Of a DNA stretch of 64,000 nt, positions 43,274-51,240 are shown piece after piece. The stretch is from Cohnella sp. CFH 77786 (GTDB taxonomy: Bacteria > Bacillota > Bacilli > Paenibacillales > Paenibacillaceae): contig NZ_WJIB01000018.1 of the NCBI RefSeq assembly GCF_019400745.1, forward strand, positions 60,814 to 124,813, given 5' to 3'. The notes below the pieces were generated by a model. It did no database searches, was not told the DNA's origin, and worked only from the letters and a program-made list of their open reading frames with translations. The translations under genes and the position numbers were made by a program. Within the stretch, counting starts at the first letter, position 1; each line of letters starts with the position of its first letter.

Positions 43274-44410
43274 CTAAAAAATCCGATCGACCGCCTTCAG
43301 CATCCGCATGACGTTCAGTTCCCCGGCTGCCCGGGGCGCATTCGAGCCTCTCAACGTTTTGGCCGACTGCTTGACGATCTCCTTGATCTGGGCCGGCGAC
43401 AAGCCGGGACGATAGGCGATCAGAAGGGCGATAGCCCCGCTGACGTGGGAGGTCGCCATGGAGGTCCCGCTCATCTCGCGGTATTTGCCGTCGAGCCAGG
43501 CCGACACGATTTTATCGCCGGGCGCGTAGATGTCGATCGGTCCGCGGTTCGTGAACGGCGCGACGCGTCCCTGCTCGGTGGTGGCGCCAACTGCGATCGT
43601 ATGGCCGTAGCGGGCGGGATAGTCGATCTCGCTGCTGCGACCGTCGTTGCCGGAAGAGGCGACGACGATGACGCCGGCCTGGTTGGCGTTCATCACGGCT
43701 TGGAGCAGCGAGTTGCTGCGGGTCTGCATTCCGAAGCTCATGTTGACGATGTGCATCCGGTTGCGGACGCACCAATCAAGACCGAGAATAATGTCGGAAA
43801 CGTACGCGGTGCCGTTCTGGTCGAAGGCTTTGACGGGATGGATCGTCGCCCGCGGCGCGACGCCGATCATGCCCTCGAGACGGTTGGCGGCCGCGATCGT
43901 TCCGGCGATATGCGTGCCGTGGCCGTTGTCGTCGTAAGGCGGTTCGGTGCGGTAGATCAGGTTGATCCCGCGGTCGATCGAATGCTGCAGGTCGGGGTGC
44001 ATGAAATCGATCCCCGTGTCGATGACCCCTACGTGTACGTTATGGCCTGTCGTTTTGCTCCAGGCATCCGGCGCCTGAATGTGCCGCACGCCCCAGGGAA
44101 TGCCTTTGTCCAATGCGACGGAGCCCCGCGACAAAGCGTGTACGCGGACCGCCCCGTCCTCTTCGCAGCGAATCCGGTTTCCCCAATGCCGCGGGACCGC
44201 TTCCGGAGGCGAGGGGCAGGAGATTCCGCGGATCAGGCCGAGCTGGCGGACGCCGCGCAGCTTGTCGCCGCGGCGCTTTCTCGTTTGGAGCTCGTGAAGG
44301 AGCTGCCGGTAATCGCGGTGACTCGCGAACCGGAGGATCGACCGTCGTTTGCTGTGCTTGCCCGCATTCAGGGAGTCGTGCAGCCAATCCAGAAATCCGC
44401 ATGCGTTCAA
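43274..44410 (-). CDS. Subtilisin-like serine protease (S8)
   Basis: 378 residues; TTG at 44410 with GGGAGGGAAA upstream. The catalytic triad is intact: Asp in VGVIDTGIDFMHPDL, His in NGHGTHIAGT, Ser in GTSMATSHVSG; the oxyanion Asn is in ASSGNDG. About 110 N-terminal residues look like a propeptide region (basic, ALDKGIPWGVRHIQAPDAW before the core) but there is no signal peptide, so it may act inside the cell or be released unconventionally. It is similar in style to AprX/Isp-type intracellular subtilases. Confidence 0.9.
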   Translation of the reverse strand: MNACGFLDWLHDSLNAGKHSKRRSILRFASHRDYRQLLHELQTRKRRGDKLRGVRQLGLIRGISCPSPPEAVPRHWGNRIRCEEDGAVRVHALSRGSVALDKGIPWGVRHIQAPDAWSKTTGHNVHVGVIDTGIDFMHPDLQHSIDRGINLIYRTEPPYDDNGHGTHIAGTIAAANRLEGMIGVAPRATIHPVKAFDQNGTAYVSDIILGLDWCVRNRMHIVNMSFGMQTRSNSLLQAVMNANQAGVIVVASSGNDGRSSEIDYPARYGHTIAVGATTEQGRVAPFTNRGPIDIYAPGDKIVSAWLDGKYREMSGTSMATSHVSGAIALLIAYRPGLSPAQIKEIVKQSAKTLRGSNAPRAAGELNVMRMLKAVDRIF

Positions 44411-44612
44411 TACGGTTTCCCTCCCGCCGAAAGTGCTTCCCTATTGTATGTGGACACCTCTCCAAAGGCTTGGGAAGCGGCCTTTTTTGGGTGGAAATGG
44501 GCGGCATTCCGTGTCATTTCCCTCGCCGGGGCATAGGATGAATGGAGAGTTTCAGGGTGAGACTCTTGGCCATGCCGGTTCCTCCGCCCGCGGAGCGGCC
44601 GGGGGGATACAG

Positions 44613-44660
44613 TCGAAAAGCGAAGGCGCCGTCAGTCGGACGCGTCTTCGCTTTTTCGAT
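44613..44660. terminator. Long hairpin upstream of rpoE
   Basis: CGAAAAGCGAAG-GCGC pairs with GCG-CTTCGCTTTTTCG across a loop of about 14 bases, followed by ATTTATTTT. It terminates a possible transcript entering from upstream; no gene between 44420 and 44610 is evident. Confidence 0.65.
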
Positions 44661-44773
44661 TTATTTTAGCTGCGGGAATTTGCAATTTTGCGGAAAATGA
44701 GGTTTACTATAGGTTGACGCCTAAAACGAGACGCACTTTAACGGTTTTACATACAGAGAGGATGGGAAATCAC

Positions 44774-45373
44774 TTGAGTGCCGAGTACGTGTTGAAACTC
44801 GACTCCGAGAAGATTCGGGAGATGCCGATGGTCGACCTCGCCTTCGAGGTGCTGAAGGCCGCCAACACCCCGTTTTACTACCGCGACCTCATGAACGAAA
44901 TCGCGAAGCTTCGGGGCTTCTCCGAAGAGCAGATCAACGAAGTGATCGCCCAGCTGTATACCGAGATCAACATCGACGGGCGTTTCGCCTGCGTAGGCAG
45001 CAATGTTTGGGGCCTTAAGCGCTGGTACCCGGTAGAGCGCGACACCGACGGGGTGACCGGAGGAGGCAAGCGGCCGCGCATCATCAACGACGATGACGAT
45101 GACGACGAGGATCTGTACGGAGAGGAAGACGAGGAAACCTTCGCCACGGACGAAGAGAACTTCGATCTGTTCGACGAGGACCGCGAAGAGATCTTCGACG
45201 AAGGGGAAGAGAGCGCCGAAGTGGACGAGGAAGTCGTGCTGGACGACGAGGACGCGGGTCTGGACGACGAAGACCTCGCGGGCGAGAAGGACGAGGACGA
45301 CGACGCGGACGAAGAATTGGACGAAATCGACGAGGACGACGAACTGGGCGACGACGAGGATGAAGGTCGCTGA
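44774..45373 (+). CDS. rpoE: RNA polymerase delta subunit
   Basis: 199 residues from TTG at 44774 (MSAEYVLKLDSEKIREMPMVDL), the Paenibacillus-type start; GAGAGG lies upstream. The N-terminal 95 residues are the folded HARE-HTH domain (LAFEVLKAANTPFYYRDLMNEIAKLRGF, ending INIDGRFACVGSNVWGLKRWYP). The remainder is an almost unbroken Asp/Glu tail, which displaces nucleic acid from RNA polymerase. The gene precedes pyrG as in B. subtilis. The acidic tail is built of GAC/GAG/GAA repeats that are prone to slippage. Confidence 0.95.
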   Translation: MSAEYVLKLDSEKIREMPMVDLAFEVLKAANTPFYYRDLMNEIAKLRGFSEEQINEVIAQLYTEINIDGRFACVGSNVWGLKRWYPVERDTDGVTGGGKRPRIINDDDDDDEDLYGEEDEETFATDEENFDLFDEDREEIFDEGEESAEVDEEVVLDDEDAGLDDEDLAGEKDEDDDADEELDEIDEDDELGDDEDEGR

Positions 45374-45392
45374 CGTTCTCGCGTCGTGATGA

Positions 45393-45457
45393 TTGAATGA
45401 TTTCCGTTTCAAACGACTTCCCTGTTCCTGTAGGACGGCGAAGTCGTTTTTTACTTG
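45393..45457 (+). repeat. Dispersed hairpin element, copy B (acts as rpoE terminator)
   Basis: AACGACTTC (45412-45420) pairs with GAAGTCGTT (45440-45448), followed by TTTTTACTTG. The CCTGTAGGACG-CGAAGTCGT segment matches the elements at 46522 and 60249. The position right after rpoE fits a transcription terminator. Confidence 0.8.
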
Positions 45458-45755
45458 TCTTGATAGTGTTTATAAGTTTTCAAGGTGAGGGTAATGGCCG
45501 TGATTGCGTCATGGTTCCAATCCGCGGGCGTTCGGGTTAAGTCTTATTTCGCATTCAAGTCCGCGATTCGTTAGAAGCGCATAACGTTGTTGCGCAGCGT
45601 TATTGCCTTTGCAGATGGGGACCGTCAAGAAGCCTGTGTAGCAGGATTATCCATCGGGACGATGGATAAATATGCTTCGACTTCGTTCTGCTTGAGGGCG
45701 CAGCCCAAGCGAAGGCGCGGGAGCGGTGCTTGTCCTTTACCCTGGATAGTACCCG

Positions 45756-45940
45756 TACGATAAGCTCCTTCCGCGAGCTTATCGCATCCTCGTCACTCCC
45801 GTTTCCGTACGATAAGCTCCTCCCGCGAGCTTATCTCATCCCAGGCACTCCCACGACCCTCGTTAAGCTCCTTCCGCGAGCTTATCGCATCCTCGGTACC
45901 CCGTTTCCCCTCGTTAAGCTCCTCCCGCGAGCTTATTGAA
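45756..45940 (+). repeat. Tandem array, 51/52-bp period, 3.5 copies (AAGCTCC hairpin type)
   Basis: Four occurrences of AAGCTCCTTCCGCGAGCTTA or its one-base variant, spaced 52, 51 and 51 bp. Each forms a strong hairpin (GATAAGCTC with GAGCTTATC). The spacer halves are less conserved (GCATCCTCG, CCCGTTTCC). The array lies in the 1.3-kb gene-free stretch between rpoE and pyrG. Confidence 0.9.
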
Positions 45941-46295
45941 TCATCCGCAGGTGCGTTAACGGAGAAGAATAGCTTTGGTGGACCGGCGTGCTGTTATTTA
46001 TCGGTGCACCGTTCAAAAGTCGGCGCTTGAAGAGGCATAATGCTGGTTATTGCATCGCAACTGCGTTAACTCAGGTGGAATAACAGGTTGCCTGCGCGTT
46101 ATGGGCGCCCCAAGCCGGGAATTCGGTTCGTATTCGACATATAGAGTTGCCGTATCGCCTAATTTCATTCGATGACCCCAACAAGAGACGGTTGTTTAAA
46201 CTTTCATAGGTACATTGCAGTACATTGCTACAAGGTCCGCTAAATGCGGTTTTACTTGCTCGAACTCACCCGTTTTCGGCGCTCCCGTTTTCGGC
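45941..46295. other. Gene-free stretch between rpoE and pyrG
   Basis: No open frame with start site or family resemblance. Small direct repeats are visible (TACATTGC twice near 46213-46232; CCCGTTTTCGGC twice near 46269-46295) and another GGTTTTACTTG tail near 46250. The similar stretch 45458-45755 also holds no gene. Confidence 0.5.
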
Positions 46296-46324
46296 TTGAC
46301 ACCGCCCGGGCGAGACGGTAAACT
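46296..46324 (+). promoter_or_regulatory. Strong promoter upstream of pyrG
   Basis: TTGACA (46296-46301), 17-bp spacer, TAAACT (46319-46324). Seven bases after the -10 the sequence is GGGCT (46332-46336), the start expected for a CTP-sensitive pyrG transcript. Confidence 0.75.
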
Positions 46325-46331
46325 TATGCTT

Positions 46332-46408
46332 GGGCTTTAGAACAGTGCTTGTCCATATAAGGTTTGAATGAAAAGTGCCCCCATTTAATTGGGTGTCACT
46401 TTTTTGTT
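46332..46408 (+). promoter_or_regulatory. pyrG leader with attenuator (reiterative-transcription type)
   Basis: The predicted transcript begins GGGCUU and after about 40 nt meets a terminator: AAAAGTG (46371-46377) and CACTTTT (46397-46403) form the stem base, the 5' side carries CCCCC (46378-46382), the 3' side GGG, then a run of T. In B. subtilis pyrG, low CTP makes polymerase add extra G residues at a GGGC start; the G-tract then pairs with a C/U-rich terminator arm and prevents termination. All parts are present here. The leader to pyrG is longer (about 285 nt beyond the terminator) because a dispersed repeat lies in between. Confidence 0.65.
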
Positions 46409-46521
46409 TTTTCCCGGACTCCGGTGATTCTTGAAAGTATACGATCTGCGCTGCTTTTCCGAATCACCTAGGGTAGAACGTCTATCCGTCCCACATGGAC
46501 GGGGCAGCCGTTTTACTTGAT

Positions 46522-46620
46522 CATTCAGAATGATAAGTTGCATGCCGATTCATTTCTGAGTGATCTTCGATAAAAACGGCATTCTCCGTACCCTGAGGGC
46601 GTCGAAGTCGTTTTTACTTG
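46522..46620 (+). repeat. Dispersed hairpin element, copy C
   Basis: About 99 bp from CATTCAG to TTTTTACTTG; it matches the element at 60249-60347 along its full length and the one at 680-775 in its second half (TTCATTTCTGA, TCTTCGATAAAAACG, GAAGTCGTTTTTACTTG). AAAACGGCATTC and the later GTCGAAGTCGTTTTT can form a hairpin. It lies in the pyrG leader. A separate tail CCGTTTTACTTG directly precedes it. Confidence 0.85.
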
Positions 46621-46693
46621 GGATAAAAGGAACTGTCAACTGGGCAACGATAAGAAGATGCCAAAGCGGCACGTGGTGGGGGGTTGAAGCAGA

Positions 46694-48298
46694 GTGACCA
46701 AATACATTTTCGTAACGGGCGGCGTCGTCTCGTCGCTCGGTAAAGGCATTACCGCAGCGTCGCTGGGCCGGCTTCTGAAGAACCGGGGACTCAAAGTGAC
46801 CATCCAGAAATTCGATCCTTACATTAACGTCGATCCGGGCACGATGAGCCCGTATCAGCACGGGGAAGTGTTCGTCACCGACGACGGCGCCGAAACCGAC
46901 TTGGACCTGGGGCATTACGAGCGCTTCATCGACATCAACCTGACGAAGAACAGCAGCGTGACGACCGGCAAAATCTATTCGACGGTCATCAGCAAGGAAC
47001 GCCGCGGGGAATACCTGGGCGGGACGGTGCAGGTCATTCCGCACATCACGAACGAGATTAAGGAACGCGTCTTCCGCGCGGGGCGCGAAGCCGGTTCCGA
47101 CGTCGTCATCACGGAGATCGGCGGCACGGTCGGCGACATCGAGAGCCTTCCGTTCCTCGAGGCGATCCGCCAGATCAAGAGCGACATCGGCCGAGAGAAC
47201 GTCATGTACATCCACGTGACGCTCATTCCGTATATCAAAGCCGCCGGCGAAGTGAAGACGAAACCGACGCAGCACAGCGTCAAGGAGCTGCGCAGCATCG
47301 GGATCCAGCCGAACGTCATCGTCTGCCGCACCGAATATCCGCTGTCGGAGGACATGAAGAAGAAGCTTGCCCTTTTCTGCGACATCGACGTGAACGGGGT
47401 CATCGAATGCCTGGACGCGGAGACGCTGTACGATGTGCCGCTGATGCTGCGTGAACAAGGCTTGGACGATTATGTCGTCCAGCACCTGCGACTGAATGCC
47501 GGCGCGCCCGACATGACCGAGTGGGAATCGCTCGTGAAGCGCGTCAAGTCGCTGGAGAAATCGACGGAGATCGCCATCGTCGGCAAATACGTCGCCCTCC
47601 ACGACGCGTATCTCTCGATCGCGGAATCGCTCGGCCATGCCGGCATCCACGCCGGCTCCAAAGTCAAGATCCGTTGGGTGAACGCGGAGGAAGTGACCCC
47701 GCACAACGTGGACGAGAAGCTGCAAGGCGTCGGCGGCATCCTCGTGCCCGGCGGCTTCGGAGACCGGGGCATTGAAGGCAAAGTCACCGCGATCCGGTAT
47801 GCCCGGGAGCGGAAAATCCCGTTCTTCGGCATCTGTCTCGGCATGCAGGTGGCCGTCGTGGAATTCGCCCGCAGCATGTGCGGCTTGGACGGGGCCAACA
47901 GCTCCGAGATCAATCCCGCGACTCCGTACCCGGTCATCGACCTGCTGCCCGAGCAGAAGGACGTGGAGGACTTGGGCGGCACGATGCGCCTCGGCTTGTA
48001 TCCTTGCAAGCTGGCCCCGGGAAGCCTGGCCGCGGAATGCTACGGCGACGAACTGGTGTACGAACGCCACCGCCACCGCTACGAGTTCAACAACGAATAC
48101 CGTGAACGGATCGAGTCTGCCGGGCTCCGCATTTCCGGCACCTCTCCGGACGGCCGTCTCGTCGAGATGGTCGAGATGCCGGACCATCCGTGGTTTCTGG
48201 CGGTCCAATTCCATCCGGAGTTCACCTCGAGGCCCAACCGCCCGCAGCCGCTGTTCCGGGAGTTCGTCAAGGCCGCTTTGGCCCATACCGAAGGGTAA
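46694..48298 (+). CDS. pyrG: CTP synthase
   Basis: 534 residues, normal length; GTG at 46694. N-terminal synthase domain with KYIFVTGGVVSSLGKGI and the ATP/UTP site region, then a class I glutaminase domain: catalytic Cys in FFGICLGMQ (about residue 380) and His/Glu in VQFHPEF. It makes CTP from UTP with glutamine nitrogen. It sits in the conserved rpoE-pyrG-spo0F-fbaA order. Expression is probably governed by the attenuator at 46332-46408. A terminator follows. Confidence 0.97.
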   Translation: MTKYIFVTGGVVSSLGKGITAASLGRLLKNRGLKVTIQKFDPYINVDPGTMSPYQHGEVFVTDDGAETDLDLGHYERFIDINLTKNSSVTTGKIYSTVISKERRGEYLGGTVQVIPHITNEIKERVFRAGREAGSDVVITEIGGTVGDIESLPFLEAIRQIKSDIGRENVMYIHVTLIPYIKAAGEVKTKPTQHSVKELRSIGIQPNVIVCRTEYPLSEDMKKKLALFCDIDVNGVIECLDAETLYDVPLMLREQGLDDYVVQHLRLNAGAPDMTEWESLVKRVKSLEKSTEIAIVGKYVALHDAYLSIAESLGHAGIHAGSKVKIRWVNAEEVTPHNVDEKLQGVGGILVPGGFGDRGIEGKVTAIRYARERKIPFFGICLGMQVAVVEFARSMCGLDGANSSEINPATPYPVIDLLPEQKDVEDLGGTMRLGLYPCKLAPGSLAAECYGDELVYERHRHRYEFNNEYRERIESAGLRISGTSPDGRLVEMVEMPDHPWFLAVQFHPEFTSRPNRPQPLFREFVKAALAHTEG

Positions 48299-48311
48299 CG
48301 CCGTCCGCCCG

Positions 48312-48345
48312 CGCTCCGGCTCATGCCGGAGCGTTAATTTTTTTA
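48312..48345 (+). terminator. Intrinsic terminator of pyrG
   Basis: CGCTCCGGC-TCAT-GCCGGAGCG hairpin, then TTAATTTTTTT. Confidence 0.9.
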
Positions 48346-48434
48346 GCTGGAAAAGGAAGGAATTCTCGCCTGGGAACGCGAATATAGCAAGGATGCGGTA
48401 GTTCAGAGCAGTTCACGGCCACGGAGGGAAGATT

Positions 48435-48830
48435 ATGGACAAGAAGAAGCTGTTAATCGTCGACGACCAGGTAGGCATCCGAATTCTGCTGCTCGAAGTG
48501 TTCTCCACGGAAGGTTATGAAACCTTCCAGGCGGCCAACGGCCGGACGGCGCTGGAGATCGTCAAAGCCCATACCCCCGATTTGGTGCTGCTGGACATGA
48601 AGATCCCCGGCATGGACGGACTCGAGATTTTGAAGAAGATCAAGGAGATCAACCGGGACATCAAGGTCATCATGATGACCGCCTATGGCGAACTGGACAT
48701 GATCAAGGAAGCGACGGATTTGGGGGCATTGATGCATTTCACCAAACCTTTCGATATCGACGAAATGCGGATGGCCGTCAACATGCAGATGGGAGAAGGT
48801 CCTGCGTCCCGAATCGCCACGGGGTCGTAA
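48435..48830 (+). CDS. spo0F: Sporulation phosphorelay response regulator Spo0F
   Basis: 131 residues; ATG at 48435 with GGAGGGAAG upstream. A single receiver domain with no output domain: acidic pocket DD at 10-11, phosphorylation site Asp54 in VLLDMKIPG, Thr in MMTAYGE and Lys in FTKPFD. This is the layout of Spo0F, which takes phosphate from sporulation kinases and passes it to Spo0B. Its place between pyrG and fbaA is the same as in B. subtilis. The C-terminal tail (GPASRIATGS) is a few residues longer than in Bacillus. Confidence 0.93.
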   Translation: MDKKKLLIVDDQVGIRILLLEVFSTEGYETFQAANGRTALEIVKAHTPDLVLLDMKIPGMDGLEILKKIKEINRDIKVIMMTAYGELDMIKEATDLGALMHFTKPFDIDEMRMAVNMQMGEGPASRIATGS

Positions 48831-48858
48831 GACCTTCTTTCTTGTCCGGGTTTTGTGT

Positions 48859-48864
48859 TATAAT
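48859..48864 (+). promoter_or_regulatory. Extended -10 promoter of fbaA
   Basis: TGTTATAATG: a perfect TATAAT with TG one base upstream; no good -35 is visible. It lies about 57 bases before the fbaA start. Confidence 0.6.
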
Positions 48865-48920
48865 GACGCAGTATGCAATTCGGATAGGATCCCAAACAGA
48901 AAAGCAGGAGGAATTCCATT

Positions 48921-49775
48921 ATGCCACTCGTATCGATGAATGAGTTTTTGCCGAAAGCCAAAGCGGGTAAATTCGCCGTAGGCCAATTCAACATGAACAA
49001 CCTGGAGTTCGCGCAAGCGATCACCGACGCGGCCATCGAAGAGAAATCCCCGTTTATTTTCGGCGTCAGCGAAGGCGCCTTGAAATACATGGGCATGGAG
49101 TATACGGTAGCGATCGCGAGGGCGGCCGCGGAGAAATCGGGCCTGCCGATCGCCCTGCACTTGGACCACGGCAGCTCGTTCGAAGTGGCGATGGCGTGTA
49201 TTCGGGCCGGATTCTCCTCCGTTATGTTCGACGGCTCGCATCATTCCTTCGAAGACAACATCCGCTTGACGAAAGAAGTCGTGAAAGCCGCTCATGCGAT
49301 GGGCGTTTCCGTCGAAGGCGAGCTTGGCACGATCGGCGGCGTGGAAGACGACATCAGCGTAGATGAAGCGAATGCGGCGTTGGCCAAACCGGAAGAAGCG
49401 ATCCGCTTCTACGAGGAAACCGGCGTCGACTGCCTGGCGATTGCCGTCGGCACCGCGCATGGCATGTACAAGGGCGAAGTGAAGATTCACTACGACATCA
49501 TCAAGGAAGTCGTGGCCAAGATTCCGGTACCGGTCGTGCTGCACGGCGGCTCCGGCGTACCGGACGACATGATCCGCGAAGCGATTCAAGCCGGCGTCGG
49601 CAAAATCAACGTGAACACGGAGAACCAAGTCGCTTGCACGGCCGCCATCCGCGAAGTGCTCGCCAAGGACGCGAAGGTTTACGATCCGCGCAAGTACCTG
49701 ACGCCTGCCCGCAACGCGATGAAGGAAGTCGTGAAAGAGAAGATCCGCCTGTTCGGCAGCAGCAACCAAGCGTAA
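48921..49775 (+). CDS. fbaA: Class II fructose-1,6-bisphosphate aldolase
   Basis: 284 residues; ATG at 48921 with GCAGGAGGAATTCC upstream. The family signature for class II aldolases is clear: GQFNMNNLEF, LHLDHGSSFE (metal His), SVMFDGSHHSFEDNI, VEGELGTIGGVEDD, AVGTAHGMYKGE and VLHGGSGVPDD. It cleaves fructose-1,6-bisphosphate in glycolysis and runs in reverse in gluconeogenesis. It has its own promoter and terminator. The transaldolase gene that follows in B. subtilis is missing at this place. Confidence 0.96.
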   Translation: MPLVSMNEFLPKAKAGKFAVGQFNMNNLEFAQAITDAAIEEKSPFIFGVSEGALKYMGMEYTVAIARAAAEKSGLPIALHLDHGSSFEVAMACIRAGFSSVMFDGSHHSFEDNIRLTKEVVKAAHAMGVSVEGELGTIGGVEDDISVDEANAALAKPEEAIRFYEETGVDCLAIAVGTAHGMYKGEVKIHYDIIKEVVAKIPVPVVLHGGSGVPDDMIREAIQAGVGKINVNTENQVACTAAIREVLAKDAKVYDPRKYLTPARNAMKEVVKEKIRLFGSSNQA

Positions 49776-49839
49776 GACGCGGTTCCTTCTTTGCCCATTC
49801 AAGGGGCGGGTAAGGTATTGATAGCGAATGCACAAGTGC

Positions 49840-49870
49840 GGGAAAACGCCGATCGGCGTTTTCCCTTTCC
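49840..49870 (+). terminator. Intrinsic terminator of fbaA
   Basis: Near-perfect palindrome GGGAAAACGCC-GATC-GGCGTTTTCCC followed by TTTCCTT. Confidence 0.8.
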
Positions 49871-49942
49871 TTCATGGTGAAGGCCCCGTTTCGCCGGGGT
49901 CGAGGTACCCGCTCTGAAAGACACGAGGAGGACCCTGCTTTC

Positions 49943-51193
49943 ATGGAGAAATTAATGGTACGGGGCGGCCGTCCGCTTCGCGGCACGGTCGGCATCAGCG
50001 GCGCGAAGAACAGCGCGATCGCGCTGATTCCCGCCGCCATTCTGGCGGAATCCGAAGTTCGCCTGGACAACCTGCCTCAACTCACCGACGTCGCCGTCTA
50101 CGCGGAGCTGCTGGAAGAGCTCGGCTGCAAAGTGACCTGGAACGAGGACATGATGACGATCGATCCGTCGGCAATCAAGTCCGTCCCGATGCCCAACGGC
50201 CGGGTCAAGCTTCTTCGTGCTTCCTATTATTTGATGGGGGCGCTGCTAGGACGGTTCGGAGAAGCGGTCATCGGACTTCCGGGAGGGTGCAATTTCGAGC
50301 CGCGTCCGATCGACCAGCATATCAAGGGGTTCGAAGCGCTGGGAGCCGAGGTGACCAACGAGTTCGGCGCGATCCGCATCCGGGCCAAGGAACTGCGGGG
50401 CGCCAAAATCTATCTCGACGTGGTCAGCGTCGGGGCGACGATCAATATCATGCTGGCCGCCTCGAGGGCCAAAGGCGCGACTGTGATCGAGAACGCCGCG
50501 AAGGAGCCTGAGATCATCGACGTGGCCACGCTCCTGAACTCGATGGGAGCCCGGATCAAGGGCGCCGGAACGGAAACGATCCGAATCGAAGGCGTGACCG
50601 AAATGCACGGGTGCAGGCACTCGATCATCCCGGACCGGATCCAGGCAGGTACGTATATGGTAGCCGCCGCGGCGACCCGCGGAGACGTTCTCATCGATAA
50701 TATCATACCGAAACACCTGGAAGCGTTGACGGCGAAGCTGCAGGAAATGGGCGTGCACGTGTACGAGATGGACGAATCGATCCGCGTCGTCGGGCAGCCA
50801 AGCTACGAGTCCGTGGACGTGAAGGCGCTCGTCTATCCCGGCTTTGCCACGGATTTGCAGTCTCCGATGACCAGCCTGCTGACCCAGGCGACCGGCGTCA
50901 GCATCTTGTCCGACTACGTGTACAGCAATCGTTTCAAGCACGTGCCGGAATTGGCCCGCATGGGCGCCCAGATCCGGGTGGAAGGCCGGTCGGCGATCAT
51001 CGAGGGCGGTCGCTTGAACGCGGCCAAAGTCCGAGCGGCCGATCTTCGGGCAGGAGCAGCCCTGGTCGTGGCGGGGCTCACCGTGGAGGAAGGCACGACG
51101 GAAATCACGGGCGTCGAGTATATCGACCGCGGATACGAGAAGCTCGTGACGCAGCTCAGCAATTTAGGCGCGGAAGTCTGGCGCCAGGGGTGA
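49943..51193 (+). CDS. murA: UDP-N-acetylglucosamine 1-carboxyvinyltransferase
   Basis: 416 residues from ATG at 49943 with GAGGAGGACC upstream. N-terminal MEKLMVRGGRPLRGTVGISGAKNSA and catalytic Cys116 in PGGCNFEPRPID identify MurA, which adds enolpyruvate to UDP-GlcNAc in the first committed step of peptidoglycan synthesis. By position before rho it corresponds to the second Bacillus copy (murAB/murZ). The residues around the catalytic Cys (GGCNFEPRPID) match the type 2 enzyme. The start and family are firm. Confidence 0.95.
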   Translation: MEKLMVRGGRPLRGTVGISGAKNSAIALIPAAILAESEVRLDNLPQLTDVAVYAELLEELGCKVTWNEDMMTIDPSAIKSVPMPNGRVKLLRASYYLMGALLGRFGEAVIGLPGGCNFEPRPIDQHIKGFEALGAEVTNEFGAIRIRAKELRGAKIYLDVVSVGATINIMLAASRAKGATVIENAAKEPEIIDVATLLNSMGARIKGAGTETIRIEGVTEMHGCRHSIIPDRIQAGTYMVAAAATRGDVLIDNIIPKHLEALTAKLQEMGVHVYEMDESIRVVGQPSYESVDVKALVYPGFATDLQSPMTSLLTQATGVSILSDYVYSNRFKHVPELARMGAQIRVEGRSAIIEGGRLNAAKVRAADLRAGAALVVAGLTVEEGTTEITGVEYIDRGYEKLVTQLSNLGAEVWRQG

Positions 51194-51240
51194 GGCCTTC
51201 GGGCCTTGCTCGATCATAAGGAGCAAAAGAGGGATCTTTA

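Noticed and set aside
44749..45390. Minus-strand frame opposite rpoE rich in Val/Phe/Leu
   Set aside because: It is simply the complement of the Asp/Glu codon runs of the RpoE tail.
46371..46408. Terminator near 46.4 kb read as the end of an insertion-sequence remnant or a free small RNA
   Set aside because: The GGGCT start, the C-rich terminator arm and the position before pyrG fit the known pyrG attenuator better; a stable short RNA would still be produced when CTP is high.
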